Shown here: piece after piece, positions 21,253 through 33,600 of the stretch | Numbering within the stretch: position 1 is the first letter of the stretch | Layout of the letters: each line of letters opens with the position of its first letter | Assembly: GCA_030435675.1 (NCBI GenBank) | Contig: CM059624.1 | Location: 7,898,769 to 7,962,768 of the forward strand | Direction of reading: 5' to 3' | Origin: Steinernema hermaphroditum | Taxonomy: Eukaryota; Nematoda; Chromadorea; Rhabditida; Steinernematidae | Length of the DNA stretch: 64,000 bases | The notes under the pieces: model-generated | Told to the model about the DNA's origin: nothing | What the model saw: only the letters and a program-made list of their open reading frames with translations | Databases searched by the model: none | Program-made: the position numbers and the translations under genes

Positions 21253-22832
21253 TCAAGCCTCCGTCTTTACTTCCTCCTTCTTGGCCTTCTTTCCAACGGG
21301 TTGGCCACCGGCGGCATTGGCTGCCCTCTTGCGCTTTTTCAGAACCTTGACGCGGTTCTGGCGCTTCTTCTGCTTCTCGAGACGGCGCTTCTCTATCCAC
21401 TTAACGTTCACCTTCGGCTTCAGGTCGTCACGCTTCTGGTACTCGTCGCGCGTCGTTGGGTACAATACACCCTTGCCCGTCTTCTCCTCCACAACACGAA
21501 CTTTGCCATTGGGCCTAATCTGGACGCCAAGTCCTTCGGGGAGAGTGGAGCACTCAAGAGTCTGACCAGCACCTTCAGTCGGTCGGAGCTTGGGCGCCTT
21601 CTGCAGTTTAACTTCGTTGGCGGAGCCTAAAATAACAAAGCGTGAGAAGCCGACTCAAGATAGTCAGCAATACCCATATGCACGTAAATAGGGAGCGTCG
21701 GCTTGCCCGTTGGCAGCTCGACGTACATCGACCGCACATTGTCCATTCCACCCGGACAGTATTCAACGACCTTCTTGACGACTTCATCAACATTAGTGGT
21801 CAGATCTTCGATGGGCTGGTTCAAGTGGCCGAAGCGAAGAGAACTACAATGAGACGTCATTACACCGAACGTGCGACAGCAGCACTCACACTCTTGTTCT
21901 GCAGGCGCCGAGGGGCATCGAAATTTTTCCATAAGAGTCTTGGATCTGGGAGATCAAAGGTTTCTCAAGATCAACGGGGATCGGTACTCTGAAAGTGACG
22001 AACGTTAATCCTCTGCCGAACGAACGTGAACTTGCTTTCGAGCTTTGTTGAACGATTTTCCGAGGAAGGTGCACACAGATTTGTGGATGCGCTTGTCGCA
22101 AAGGAAGATGTCGTAGGTTTCGGCGAGCTTACGCTTGCTCTCGGGTGTGGAATTTTCGCGCATCACCTGGCGCAGAGTCAGAACCTTGGAGATCTGCTTG
22201 TTAATGCTGTGTTCCTCACGCAGCTTAACAGCCCATTCACGAGCTTCCGCATCCACGTCGGGGTTCTTCTTGGCAGCGTCCGATTTGTCCAAATCGGGGA
22301 GAACAATACAGATGGAAGTGTTGTCGAAATTCTTGTCAGGCTGGGGCAACGAACTGAAACTTTCAACTTCAATCAGATTTTTGGAAACTGCACAACGTAC
22401 ATGAGCCTGCGCACATTGTGCGAAGCATTGTACATCGCGGGTTTCTTATAGACGACGAGGAGGAAAACACCGAGATCGATTTCGGGGAAAAGCGACTTCT
22501 TCTTCTTTCCTTGTTCTTTGTACTCCTTCAGGGCTTGAATCGCTTTCTGGGCCTACAAAACAAGAATGGGCTTTTGCAAATTAAAATGGAGGTCTTACCT
22601 GTTCCTTGATAGCAAGCAGGTTTTGCGGTACGTCGGCAACAACATCACCGCCCATCACGACATCATGTTCTCCGAGCGTGCCAGGCTTGATATCTTCAAT
22701 TTCTGGCTTAACGTCTTCAACTTCAACAACCTCTGACTCTTTCGCCACCTTAATTGACTACAGATTTTACGAGACCAGCAACATTTTTCAACAAACCTTC
22801 GCGTTTCGCACAGCCTTCCCTTTGCGAGCCAT
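21253..22832 (-). CDS. RSL1D1: Ribosomal L1 domain protein (RSL1D1/Cic1-like), ribosome biogenesis
   Basis: The start is MARKGKAVRNAK at 22832. Joined exons give an acidic N-terminus, then the L1 domain: AQKAIQALKEYKEQGKKKKSLF, ICIVLPDLDKSDAAKK, VPIPVDLEKPLISQIQDSYG, RFGHLNQPIEDLTTNVDEVV and MYVELPTGKPTLPIYVHMG. A basic coiled tail (KWIEKRRLEKQKKRQNRVK) follows. These blocks occur in this order in RSL1D1/Cic1/Utp30 proteins, nucleolar factors in 60S assembly; ribosomal L1 proper lacks the basic tail. One intron starts GCAAGT after CGAAA (near 22035) and ends TTTCAG. It is a GC-AG intron, because only this donor keeps frame. Seven bases before the ATG is TTTTAG, 210 bp below the SDE2 stop, so it is probably the second gene of an operon. 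Confidence 0.82.
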
Positions 22833-22838
22833 TTTTAC

Positions 22839-22848
22839 CTAAAATATC
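22839..22848 (-). promoter_or_regulatory. Trans-splice acceptor candidate between SDE2-like and RSL1D1-like
   Basis: The minus strand reads GATATTTTAG then GTAAAAATGG, so the acceptor AG ends at 22839, seven bases from the RSL1D1-like ATG. An ATTAAA hexamer for the upstream gene sits about 110 nt earlier (22951-22956). This is the spacing known for nematode SL2-type operon junctions. Confidence 0.55.
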
Positions 22849-23041
22849 ACGATGAGACCGCCTAATACAAGCACTAGTCACAGAAGTATGGGCCTACGGC
22901 ATACAATACCGCACAACAACCAAACATCAACCCCAACTGTGCTCAACACATTTAATGGCCACACGACTATCTACAACCAAAGAGTAATGCTTGGGAAAAA
23001 TAACATGGACAACAAGCCAACTCCAGAACTTCTGCCGTTCT

Positions 23042-24152
23042 TCACTTCTTCTTGGGAACTGCTTTCACACTCTTCGGGTATTTGTCGGGAGTTAAGCCCA
23101 TGACCGAGAACAAGCGCTTCGCTCGCTCAGCAAGACTTCCACCACACTTCAAGCCACGCGCTAAAATGGATGGATATAAATTTGACCAGGCTTCAAAACT
23201 TACATTCAAGTTCAAACTTGAGCTGGTCAAATCCGAGAGCCTCGAGCGACTCAATGGAATGATCGTCTAGCTTGATTGGGTCGAAAACTTTCGGGGTGTC
23301 AACTTTTACTGCTTCAGTTACCTTCTCAGCCTCAGTGGCAACTTCCGGTTTCACACTTTTCACCTCAGGCTGCTTTTGAACATCAGGCTGGCCGTCCGCG
23401 GGTATATTGTTTTCTTGTGAGCCTTCCTCCTTCTTCTCAGTATTAAGTTTCGGCTTCTTCTTAGGAACAACAAAATTTGTGGCCTTTCTTTTCCGCTTCT
23501 TTATTAACCAGCTGGGACCAGGAACGTCGAGACCGTCCAAGTCAGAATCGGAATCCGTGGCTTCTGCCTTTTGCATTTCTGGTTGTGCGTTCTTCTTGAC
23601 CACCGCTAAGTCCTTCTTCAACGCCTTGAGACCGGCGTCCAGTGCATCTTCCGTGCGAGTATCGACGCTGTCATGCGCCTCCTTGTACTTTGGATCGTTG
23701 AATTCGTGCTTAGGTGGTCCTGCCTTCAAGCGTTCATACTTTTCCTTCTTTTTGGTTGCCTTGCGCTTTTCTCTTTCTGCAGCTTTGGCAATCCACTTCC
23801 GCAAGCGTTCTTCTTCTTTTACGTCAGCAATTCTGCGTCCGTTGAGATCCCGACACATCAGCTGGTTTGTCGATTTATGAATGCGGAAAGAACGGAGGAG
23901 AGAGCCAAAACCTTAAGCGCACTTTTTATTATTGAGAAAACCGTGACGTCACCAACCTCCTTTGCCTCCTCGAAGCCTGTAGTGAACGTGTATATAGGCA
24001 TCTTCTGGTAGATTTTCCCAATCCTGAACTACCCGACCTCCGTGAGTGACATAGTACTCTTCTCGCGAAGATCGACGTAAAATGTCGACGGCGACCTTGT
24101 CGGACAACGGGAATTCCGTCTTCATAATCGCGCAGGTCTGATCGTTTGCCAT
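23042..24152 (-). CDS. SDE2: SDE2-like replication/splicing regulator with cleavable ubiquitin-like N-domain
   Basis: Exon 1 (start MANDQTCAIMK) encodes a ubiquitin-like fold ending HVHYRLRGGKGG. The intron is about 45 nt, and exon 2 continues FGSLLRSFRIHK. GG followed by KGGFGS is the conserved SDE2 site, where proteases remove the ubiquitin-like part and expose Lys in studied homologues. Then come MCRDLNGRRIADVKEEERLRKWI (the SDE2 domain), a Lys/Glu-rich coiled region, and a nuclear-type basic cluster (KKRKRKATNFVVPKKKPK). The C-terminal SAP-like SIESLEALGFDQLKFEL is joined across an intron to SRGLKCGGSLAERAKRLFSV. The product acts in spliceosome function, replication-stress response and telomere maintenance by homology. 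It lies upstream of the RSL1D1-like gene in a candidate operon. Confidence 0.85.
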
Positions 24153-27100
24153 CGGCTAGTTCTGGAACCACGAAACGTATAAATAGCCAGCTGATCAGAG
24201 AAGCAATGCGAAGATCACGAAATCGGGCGAAGTGGCCCAGTCAAGCAAAAAGTACTCGATCGAGGAAGCCGCGCGCAGAAATCGAAATCGCTTCGACGAG
24301 AAAACAACGCCGAACCACAGTAGACCGCTTCACTCCGTACTTCACGTAAATCGTCGCGAGACCTAGATCAGCATCAACGAGCAAGACACACACCACGTTC
24401 CCGCTGTTCCTCTGGAGAGGAGGGGGACGGCGATCGGTTCGGTTTTTGTGCGGCTCCCATAAAGTTCTTTTCTCGAGCAGGATGGAATTGGCTCCGATCT
24501 TCTGAATATCGTATTTTCTGTTTATCGGCGGCTCGCCCGCGTACGGTCGCCAGCCTTCCCGTCCCGCCGTTTTGACGCGAACTTCTTTGACATTTTGAGC
24601 GTTTTTTTTTGTTTTGTGATTCGTGACTGTTGCTCGGAAGTTCCGCGGAATTTCTAATGGAGTAGCTTCGTGTGTCAAAAAAGGGTTTTAAAAAGGATTT
24701 TGCGTTCGCGCGTCATTTAGTTTGCGATGTGTGAGGGTCCAAGAAAGGAGCGCGAGTGACGGCGGATGAGGTCAAATAATCGCACGCAAAGAGCGCCCCG
24801 ATTGTTCCTTATTGTCGACAGTCGTGGTCGCCACGAAAGGGCTTCGCACGCGATTTTTCTCGCTTCGGGGCATTCGATTGAATAATAAGTAGGGGCGGAT
24901 TCTTTTCGCCGTCATGAATACGGTTCTAATGCATTCGTGTTGTTCCCTTATGACTTTGATGGCCTTGTTCCTTTTTTCGTCAGTGTGCAGCTTTACCATG
25001 CTGGCTGTTTTTTTCCTGTCGGTCAGATGCAATTGGCGAAGTGCTCCCTCGTGTGGTACTCGCGTAGACAGTTACGACTGCGCAATCTATTAATCTTTTT
25101 AACTTAACAAATGACCTCGAACTGCCTCCCTCCTCCTCTTCGTTCGTCCTTTCACCGTGCTCGTTTGAAGCAGTTTGATAGGCTTCTGTCCATATGAAAC
25201 AGTGTGTGACCGATCGCTTTTTTCCTTTCCCCCGACTCGTGGGAGAAAGCCTGGAAGTGAAAATATCGACGCTGCTCGCTCTGCAGCTAATTATACGTTT
25301 TCCGGTGGACAGACGTACTTTTCAGCTCCGATCGGATCTCGCTCAACGGTTCGATAACCAACGGCGTTGGTCAAAAAACAGCCACCATTTTTATAGCTTG
25401 TTTGTTTCCTTGCTTCAATAGCCGGGACACTAGCAAATCCCTTCCGCATCCGTCTCTTTTATTTCGTCTACGAGATTCTGTTCTCTCTATTTCTTTTTTT
25501 GCTTGATACTGTAGATCGATTAGGGTGTTTCTCTAATCCTAATTCCGCTGATATTGATGCCTCCTCGAGTGTACTTCATGACCTGAACTTTCCTCCTGTT
25601 CTGCTGTCCTCAAATACCTATTTCCGTCTTGTTTGTTATCACTTTGCCCGGATCCTCGTCGACACTCGCTATCCCTTAGAACACATTCCATTGGCACCTG
25701 CCCGTTTGCACTACGATCCGGCCGAAAGCGTCAAAATAGCGTTGAAAAAGTTCTGCTCTCGCCTCTTCGCGTCCGATGAGCCCCAGGATGTCAGCGCAAC
25801 ATCTGATTCCTTTCCGAGTGTTTATTTTTAGAAGTGGAGCTTCATATCCACCAAATCAGATTACATTCTCCTCCAAGTGAGATCGTCCATCTTGTTTTTT
25901 GGCCAAATCTTGGGGTCACTGGAATTTTTTCTCCGCTGGGAACATCTGTGGGTGTGAGGCATTCCTCCGTCACTCCGGGCTCATCTGTTCACGGAGGATC
26001 GATACGTGAATCGTTTTCATTCCCTATTTTCTTTGTTTCTCCGCCGCCAACTCGAACGGATGTTCCTTCATGTTTATTGCTTTGTTTCGTTTTTGTCCAT
26101 TCTTGGCGTTTTAGCGTCTTCGCGTCGTTTTTGAGTGAACTGGTGCGTTTCTTCCATCTCGGGTTCTCTAAATGCTCTCGATGGACCTTTGTTTACCCTT
26201 CAACGATCATCGGTGACTAATTTCATTAGTGCTCTCTTTTTCGCCGTCTTTTTCCGAGTCTAATGACTCATCCATCCTGTTTGCCTAAATCGCACCTCTC
26301 CATCCTTGCGTCTGTCCTACTGACCGATACTGTTCGCTAAACCTTCAGGCCAATTTTCGTTTGTCTTCCCACTCTCCCTTATCTTGTGAGCCCCCTTCGG
26401 TTGTTTCCCTTCTCCATTTTTGGCGTTCGTTTTCAGCACTAATGATATCGTTTTGTTGTATGCACTACCATTATTAAAGTGACAGCTGTGATTCCAGTTT
26501 GATTTCCTTTGCGCCTTGAAGCAGTTTTGAGTGATTTCGCTTGACTTGGCACGATGGTATTGTGGAGAGCTGTTACCATTAGTCACAACTCAAACGATTG
26601 ATTTGCATTTCGCGCTCTAGATTCTTAGCCGTTTCGCTAACTTCGAAGCAGGCGATCCGGTTTTCAGGCGGGAAGTATTGTAGATGGCGCGCGGGAATGA
26701 CAAGGCGCCGTGCGTCTGTCCTAGTTGTGTGGAACGCGAGAAAAAAGTCGTATCGTGTTAGGCAGAAATGTTAGAAGAAAAGTTGCGTAACGAAATAGCG
26801 TTTACAGCATGAAACACTGCTTATTACGAAAGTGTTCAGTCACCGATATGGCAAAACATCAACATTCTGCTCTCAGAAGATGGATGGGGAGATACTGTTC
26901 AAGCCGAAGAACGCGCACCTTCCGCACAGAGAAGTAATAGAGGGCACTTTTTCACTTGAGAGTGACGGGTGACGACAGTTGTCTATCGTGCAAGCGAATG
27001 GCGCTACGATCGGTTTCGATTTCGCGGTGAGACCAGAGCGCGAATGTTTGGAGGAAGCGGCAAGCATTCAAATTCATGTTCCTTGCAAATCCGAGCCGTG

Positions 27101-27225
27101 GTTACAGTCGTGTACGCGCTTCGTTTGCGTGTTTTTATTGTGCATCCGTGCTTCTTGTAAGTAGGATGTATCCATTCCAGCTTGTAAATCTCAGCTCTGA
27201 GCCGAATAGGGCGCAAACGAAGAAA
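24153..27225. other. Divergent promoter region between SDE2-like and RhoGAP genes
   Basis: Three kilobases have plus-strand pyrimidine bias from about 25100 to 26450 (tracts such as TTTTTTCCTTTCCCCC). Two adjacent open frames are listed separately. A short ATG frame at 26685 (MARGNDKAPCVCPSC) ends after 25 codons and is not supported as a gene. TTCCAG near 27175-27180 precedes the RhoGAP start and may be a trans-splice acceptor. Confidence 0.4.
25499..26220 (+). other. Two adjacent open frames in different phases, unrecognised
   Basis: Frames of 110 codons (25499-25831) and 128 codons (25834-26220) follow each other with a +2 phase change. The first has ordinary protein-like composition (LGCFSNPNSADIDASS, HFARILVDTRYPLEH). 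The second is rich in S, F and P, as expected from pyrimidine-biased DNA. No motif is recognised. They may be a frameshifted remnant or chance frames in stop-poor DNA. Confidence 0.15.
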
Positions 27226-29963
27226 ATGCGCTCGGCTTCCGTCAGTGCCGAATCGTCCTTTCACATTTCCTTGGAACGAGCTATAGATGACTACAGAGGT
27301 CCAGAAACCGTCGTCAAAAATGGAACGGCCGTTCCAGGGTATGAAGCCGCTGCTATTCTCGCGTTCAGCTGATCTTTTCAGATTTCTGGTTGATGCCTTC
27401 ACTTTTCTCGAAAAGCACAAATATTACGAGCAAGAAGGAGTGTTCAGAAAAGAGGGCGCTAAAAGTCGAATGGGATGTCTCAATCTGGTGGCGCTGGGTG
27501 ACCACACGTTAGGCGGAATCAAGGACTTACAAGTGATCGACGTCTGCTGTTTAGTAAAGAAGTTCTTGCGCAGCTTGGATAACCCCCTCCTTCATAATTT
27601 GGAACAGAAGCTTGTGTCGTCTACAAACGCTGAAACCGTCTCAGCTCAGGATAAAGTTGCCATCCGGATGGTCCTGACTTTAGTTAGTGCTATGGATTCG
27701 AAAGTCGTCACCACTTTGTCGTATTTGATGTCAAAGCTGTACGAGGTAAACTTGACTGATGCGTGAGGCATTTTTCGTTCTTACACCTTTAGCTCCTGAA
27801 ACACGAGGATAAAACGAAGATGGGTGCCACAAATCTGGGCTCTATGTTCGCTCCGTGCTTATTTGGCTCACAGATTCCCCCGTCATCCGTTTTGCGAACA
27901 ACAACGAAATACCAAAATAAATCAAAAGCGGTACTTACGCCTTCAGTAACCCTTTTTATGGATCTGTTTAGACTGCCCCTATGGAAGCACAGAAACGAAA
28001 TGCCGATCGTCAGTCACGAGTGATAGAGATACTGATTCAGAATCATTCGTTCATCGGTCCACAAGGCGCCGTGTTTGTTCGCAAGCATCTTTCAAAGGGA
28101 TCCATGCATAGGCAACCAATGTTAGTGGCTTCTACGTAAGTAAAAGTCTTTCAGTTGAGCATTTGCCTTATTTCGTTGCAGAGGTCCGTCCTACTTTGGT
28201 TCGACTGACCGCAACGCGCTCCAGGATGAGACCAAGAAGGAAAAGAGGGCTTCATCGGTGGTGCGCATGCTGAAGGTGCTCCCGAAATTTCGCCGTTCTT
28301 CTTCTACAAATCGCAGATCGTCTGTTGAAAGCGCTTCCAGCAGTGGATTACCATTCCCCTCACTAACTTCCAAGTTGATACAAAGACGGCCGTCAAGTCA
28401 CGTTGTGGCGCTGACATCAACGGCGCCAGTGTTAGTCGATAACAACGATGAAGATGTATTCAAGTCCGGTTCATTTGAGGAGTCACCACCTCCACTGCCT
28501 GTAACAAAAATGCAGTACCCACGTATAGTCCTGATTTTGATTTAGAACTCTCTGCCACCTTCCGTGGAAACATCGCCCGCAACTTCTGAGAATACGGTGG
28601 AATATACGGGATTCAAGGTGCGGATAATATCGGTTTCATTATAATACATTCCACTCTTACAGACTGTTGTTTCCGTAAACTCGTTGAAAAACAGCGAATC
28701 TCCTGACTCCATCTCTCTTTGTAGTCACCGGTCAAGGCGTTCAAGTCCACGAAGGTACAATGTCAACGCCTCTCGGCCAAATAGAGCAAACAGAAATTTA
28801 CCGCTTGCAACTGATCTAGTGTGGCCGTCACCAGCTATGGAACCCGAAGAAATGTCGGTGTATGTTCTTAAGTAGTTAACCATCATCTTGCCGCTTTTCT
28901 TTAGACGCTCCATCCGTACATCTCGTGCGGCGTCGAATGCCTCTTCAAACGGTTCCACTTCTGCATACAAGCGCACAAGCAGTTCACTAAAACAAACTGA
29001 ACGCCGTCGCCTCATCAAACGAAATTCTACGGTGTCATCTACGAATTCTGCGGATTCTCCAAGTGTAGAGAACGCAGTTCGTAGTCAAGTGCCTCACGAG
29101 GACGGTCAAACTAAATTATCTACGAAGTCCAAGGGCGAACGTGGCGCGCGCCGCCATACTGCGCCCATACGTTTGATTCAACGTAACCAGCCGAATACAT
29201 TAAAGAACGGGTTGGATAAGAAAAAAGGTACCATAATCATAGGGAAGCAGCTGGCATGTGTTTAATATCTTCAGTAGCTTCTGTACGACGAACCAATACT
29301 GTTGTTTACAAGGCTAATTCAGACGCCGTCAACGATGAAAATTCTGAGCAATTGGATTTAAATACGGAGACGTCTCGAAATAACGTATGTGTTCATGCAT
29401 CCCTATTCCCTATTTTCATTCGTCTTTAGGTTGGATTTGACAGTTTAATCAGACCTAAACGATTCAGCAGGATGAAGCAGAGGGAAAATAATGTAATTCC
29501 AATGTTCTTGGATGTTTCGGATGCGATGGAAGGGTCAGAGTTGGAAAACCCGAGGCTTGTTGATGAAGTAGCTTGCTGCCTTTCAAACACTTCGCGTGAT
29601 TCAGATAGTAAGGATGTCGAAGATGCACACACGGTGTGTTCATCTTATTAATTAAGGCTCAAGGAAAACGGCGGATGATAAGCACGTGTTCAAGGAGCCG
29701 CTGTTCATTCCGAAGCGTTTTAAATCGCAGCAGCGCAAAAACGAGCATTTGATAGAAGACGATAGTGAAGAATGGGTTCGCAGTGCGGCGGCGATAAATG
29801 TAAGTTCCCCCCTTTTAAAAGAAGATGACCTTCCCGAAATTTTCAGCGAATTGAACAAGCACAAGACTTTATGACGGCCAATAGACCAAGTGTTGTAGCG
29901 TGCGAGGCTTCCGGCATTGTCAGTCGCCGCATTGCCGCCATTGAGTCCGTGAAGCGTCTGTGA
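27226..29963 (+). CDS. RhoGAP domain protein (ARHGAP11-like)
   Basis: The start MRSASVSAES at 27226 leads through AVPG, across an intron, to FLVDAFTFLEKHKYYEQEGVFRKEG. The Arg in GVFRKEG is the GAP arginine finger that stimulates GTP hydrolysis by Rho-family GTPases. Further RhoGAP blocks are VCCLVKKFLRSLDNPLL, VVTTLSYLMSKLYELL and MGATNLGSMFAPCLF. The C-terminal half is a Ser/Arg-rich, probably disordered tail ending SRRIAAIESVKRL at 29963. Several introns separate its exons. One of 32 nt (28009-28040) is needed because the frame stops otherwise. One join near 29637-29663 is uncertain. The short segment before the GAP domain and long basic tail suggest the ARHGAP11/19 group; the subfamily is tentative. 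It lies head-to-head with SDE2-like. Confidence 0.75.
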
Positions 29964-30626
29964 ACCGTTACCTGGAGTGCCCTACAGTTGCTTGATGTTT
30001 ATATACGGGTGGAACGAAATAAATGTTAGAGCTTGGAAGTGTTTTCTGATTACTGCGGCCTTCTGGGTGACGGAGGGTTCGACGACGCTTGGGAGTTGAC
30101 TCTCCGGTGGAGAGTCTCCACTATCTCGGATCGAGTGTCAAAAGAATCGCCTAGTAGATGCCGCGTGCGTTCCGTTCTCCGCAGATGATCCTTATCCACT
30201 TTAATCGTCATTACTGACAAGCGCGAGATTCAATCAGCTTGTTGGTTCTCCGCTAGCCTTTTCTGGAAATGCTCACAAACGACCGCAGAAAAGCGGCCTG
30301 CCCGAAACCTCCTTGTCGAGAATAATTATTATGATAGAATGTGGAATAATTAGTTATAATTTGCGTAATCTTGCATATTGTCATACAACCGTGGAAGGTC
30401 AACCTCAGTTGAGGTTTCGTGAAACGGCCCAAGGAGTCTCTATTGGACTGTAAATATCACACGTTCGGCTTATTCATTTCATTATCGGCTTTGTTTCCAC
30501 ATCCCTTCTCCGGATTTCCCTTTTGCGCGCCGCAACTCCTTCTTTGTCAGTCCGTGTTTGACTTTTCGCTCAGTTTCAGGCGACTCCTGAATCCAGCAGG
30601 CCGTCAAGCAGTTTATCGGCACTGCA
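29964..30626. other. Intergenic and probable 5' UTR of FAN1
   Basis: There is an AAATAAAT near 30017 downstream of the RhoGAP stop. An acceptor-like CTCAGTTTCAG near 30570-30580 lies about 47 bases before the FAN1 ATG, suggesting a spliced or trans-spliced leader. Nothing else is seen. Confidence 0.4.
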
Positions 30627-33600
30627 ATGCTGGCGCGAGCCTTCGCTCGGCAGGTTGCGGGCAAGCTCTGCCTTATTTGCCGCAAGCGGGTTTCCCACGA
30701 CTCCTTCCAGCGCCATCTGAATCTGTGCAGAGTGCCGGAGGACGACGAAGAATGCCAGGTAATTCGGTGCGGTCATTTGCTAACATCGAAGGACTCCAGG
30801 TGCTTGTTCACCTCACGGCGGAGGACAAGCGGCGCCAAGCCCGCGAGAATTTCGTCGATCTTGCCAACTGTTCCCCGCCCCTGGCTCCGAAGCAGGAGGA
30901 TCTCTGCGAACCTTCAACCTCCGCTGTAAATGAGAACACACCGACCATACCGAAGGTTCATCCCACCCCAGCAAGTCAGAAAGCCAGAGAAAGAAAGCGA
31001 CCGCGAAAATTGGACCACGCATCGCCGACATCCCATAAAGGCACTTATTTGCTTTTCGTGCTATTTGATTTATTTTTACGGTACTTTTAGAGAAAATCAG
31101 AGTTAGGACGAGTTCGCAGAAAATTCAACGCACTTCTAAGGCGCGAAACACGAAGAGTAGAGAAACTTCTAATGTACATGCCGAAGCCAGTGAGTAGAGA
31201 CTCGAATCCTGCGATTGATCAGAGATTGCAGATTTAGATGTGAACTTGAACGAAGCGAGTCAGTCATCTGATCTCGAAACGACGCATAATAGACGGCGCC
31301 GATCGACTCGTCTCTCAAAGGTTTCTGCTCAGTCAAACGCCGATGGTAATTCTATCTTTAATTCTGTGAGTGAACTTGGGGATGAACCTTTCCAGGCGTA
31401 AGCGAACCACGTGATGCTGAAGTAGAACCGATTCCTATAAAACGGGAAAGACGAAGCGTCGAAAGTCAAGTGCAGAGATCGGCTAAAAGATCTATCTTCC
31501 CCACAGGTTGCTGTGTGTACAAATAAACTTCTTTATGTGCTAGTTTTAGGCGATGTGGCAACCCTCGTGAAAGTCGAAACCATCATTGCAGAGGAAAGGT
31601 ACCCTATATAGCGGTAAAAACTGTTTTTTTTGAGTTGATGTATTAAGGGTTATGTGCTCCTTGGATGAAGCCCATCAGCAAATCGTGGAAGCTCTTCAAA
31701 AGAAGGCCGATTTCTATCACTCACCAACAACGTCACCTCAGAAGAAGGTGCTCGAAAATAATGCATCGAATGGCGTCGTTACTGACCTAACCACACTTGG
31801 TGACTCACCTTCGCAACAAAGCCCTTCCTACCAGCTGAGGTTCATTCTTCGTATTCTTCACAAGGTACCATTCTCGTCGGTGTTAAACGTTGGCATTTTC
31901 GTTCTTTCATTTCCAGGTGTTTTGTTACTTTTTCCGCGATACCGCTAGGGCCACGGACTTCTGGAGCGAAAATCTACACCAAATCGCCCACTTTTTGCAT
32001 CTTTCGCAGAATTCGCAAACGCTCCTTACTCGATTGGTGCTACGGAAACGGCGTTGGCTTGCTGTTTCGCGCTTGAATTCGAAGTACACTGAAATAGCCG
32101 ACGATTTAACGCCTCTTTTTAAGGAGTTAACTCATTGTGGATTAACGGAATCGAGTAGTTACCAATTTTTATCCACCTCAGGCTCATGATCACATTTTAG
32201 TAAGCCCGGACAATGTTTCCCTTACTGAAGCCCTAAATTTGCTCCAAGCTCACGATATTCAAGGCCTCTGTAAAAACTTCAAAGTTGATCATCGTAATGG
32301 GCGATTGGATCTTATAAAAGCACTCTTGAAGAAGGCCAAGCAGAAGAACGTGTTCGGAAAGGATGTGGAAAGCGCGATACTGAAGAAGTGAGTTTCTGTT
32401 TCGTGCTGAGGTGCAAGGCTTTGTTTAAGGGTAGTGCAAAACATGGGCCCAACATTTCGGCTAAGGCAAGAAACGACCAGGCTTTTTAGTGCTATCCTGA
32501 CACTGTATGCACCTGTTCAAATGGACACGGTAGCTTGTTGGGATGACGCGACGTTGGTTCTTCCTCAGCAACTCATGTAAGGTCTTCAACATCTTTGGTA
32601 ATTTTTCATGTCTTCTCTTTTAGTTTCACTATGCTCAATGTACAAACCAAGAAGGCAGTGTATCCTGCCCCTCTTCCCTGTTCGTCCTCAGCGATTCTGA
32701 GTGTTTTCAACGGATATCCTAGCCTTGAGGATTACGTGAAGGCAAAAGAAAACGAACAGGAAATGGCGCTTTCCTTTTCAAACGGCGATTATTCAAGCTG
32801 CATTAGTGCTAGTGACGCGGCCTACGGTGAACTACAATACCGACTGAATGTGGACACCGACAACAACATGTAAAGTGCCCCTCTCGATGGAGTGAGGTGT
32901 TATCGCATGGTTTTAGGATCTCAAAGCACAGCTCCTATCCGCACTGCCTTCGGAAATACACCGACACCTGGTTGCTCATCAGGTAGAACTTTGACATCAC
33001 TTCTGTAACGGTTGTAAACGATGTTTAGAATGGTGTCTCATGGAATAGAAGCCCTACAGCGTGTCAAGGAGTACCCGCGAGCCGTCGAAATGTTGGAATT
33101 TCTGCTGACAACCGAAGCACTAATCCCGTTCTGTCCTGATTCGCGAGGAGCTTGGTGGGACCGACTAGCGCTGAACTCGGATGCGCATCTGAAGGATAAA
33201 CGGAAGGCCCTTCTGATATGCCAGCTGGGTTTGAAAGACGATCACGTTGCACTCAAAGAGAAGTTGCTTCTTCAAGACCGGGCCTCGAAACTCGATAAGA
33301 AGGGCGAGTTTCCTTTAGTCATAAATGTCTCTGAGCCAAAGAAGGTATCGTACCACCGTCAGAAATACCCGCTTATCTCGCTTTCTAGGTTACGATAAAT
33401 GGCGTTGTTCTAGGGAAGAACCTCGGCGACCAGCGAATGAACCATTTCATGCTTCTCGATGAAGATGGAGTGCACCGTAACCATTCCGTGGAGGACGTCG
33501 CTTTGAATCACTACTTGACAACTCTTGGCTACATGAATGGTGTACACGCCGAAGGAAGCATTTGGCACACACTTTTTGGCCTTATGTTCTACGACATAAT

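Noticed and set aside
24241..24678. 145-codon minus frame upstream of SDE2-like
   Set aside because: No domain, no acceptable splice join to SDE2, and it sits in the divergent promoter region.
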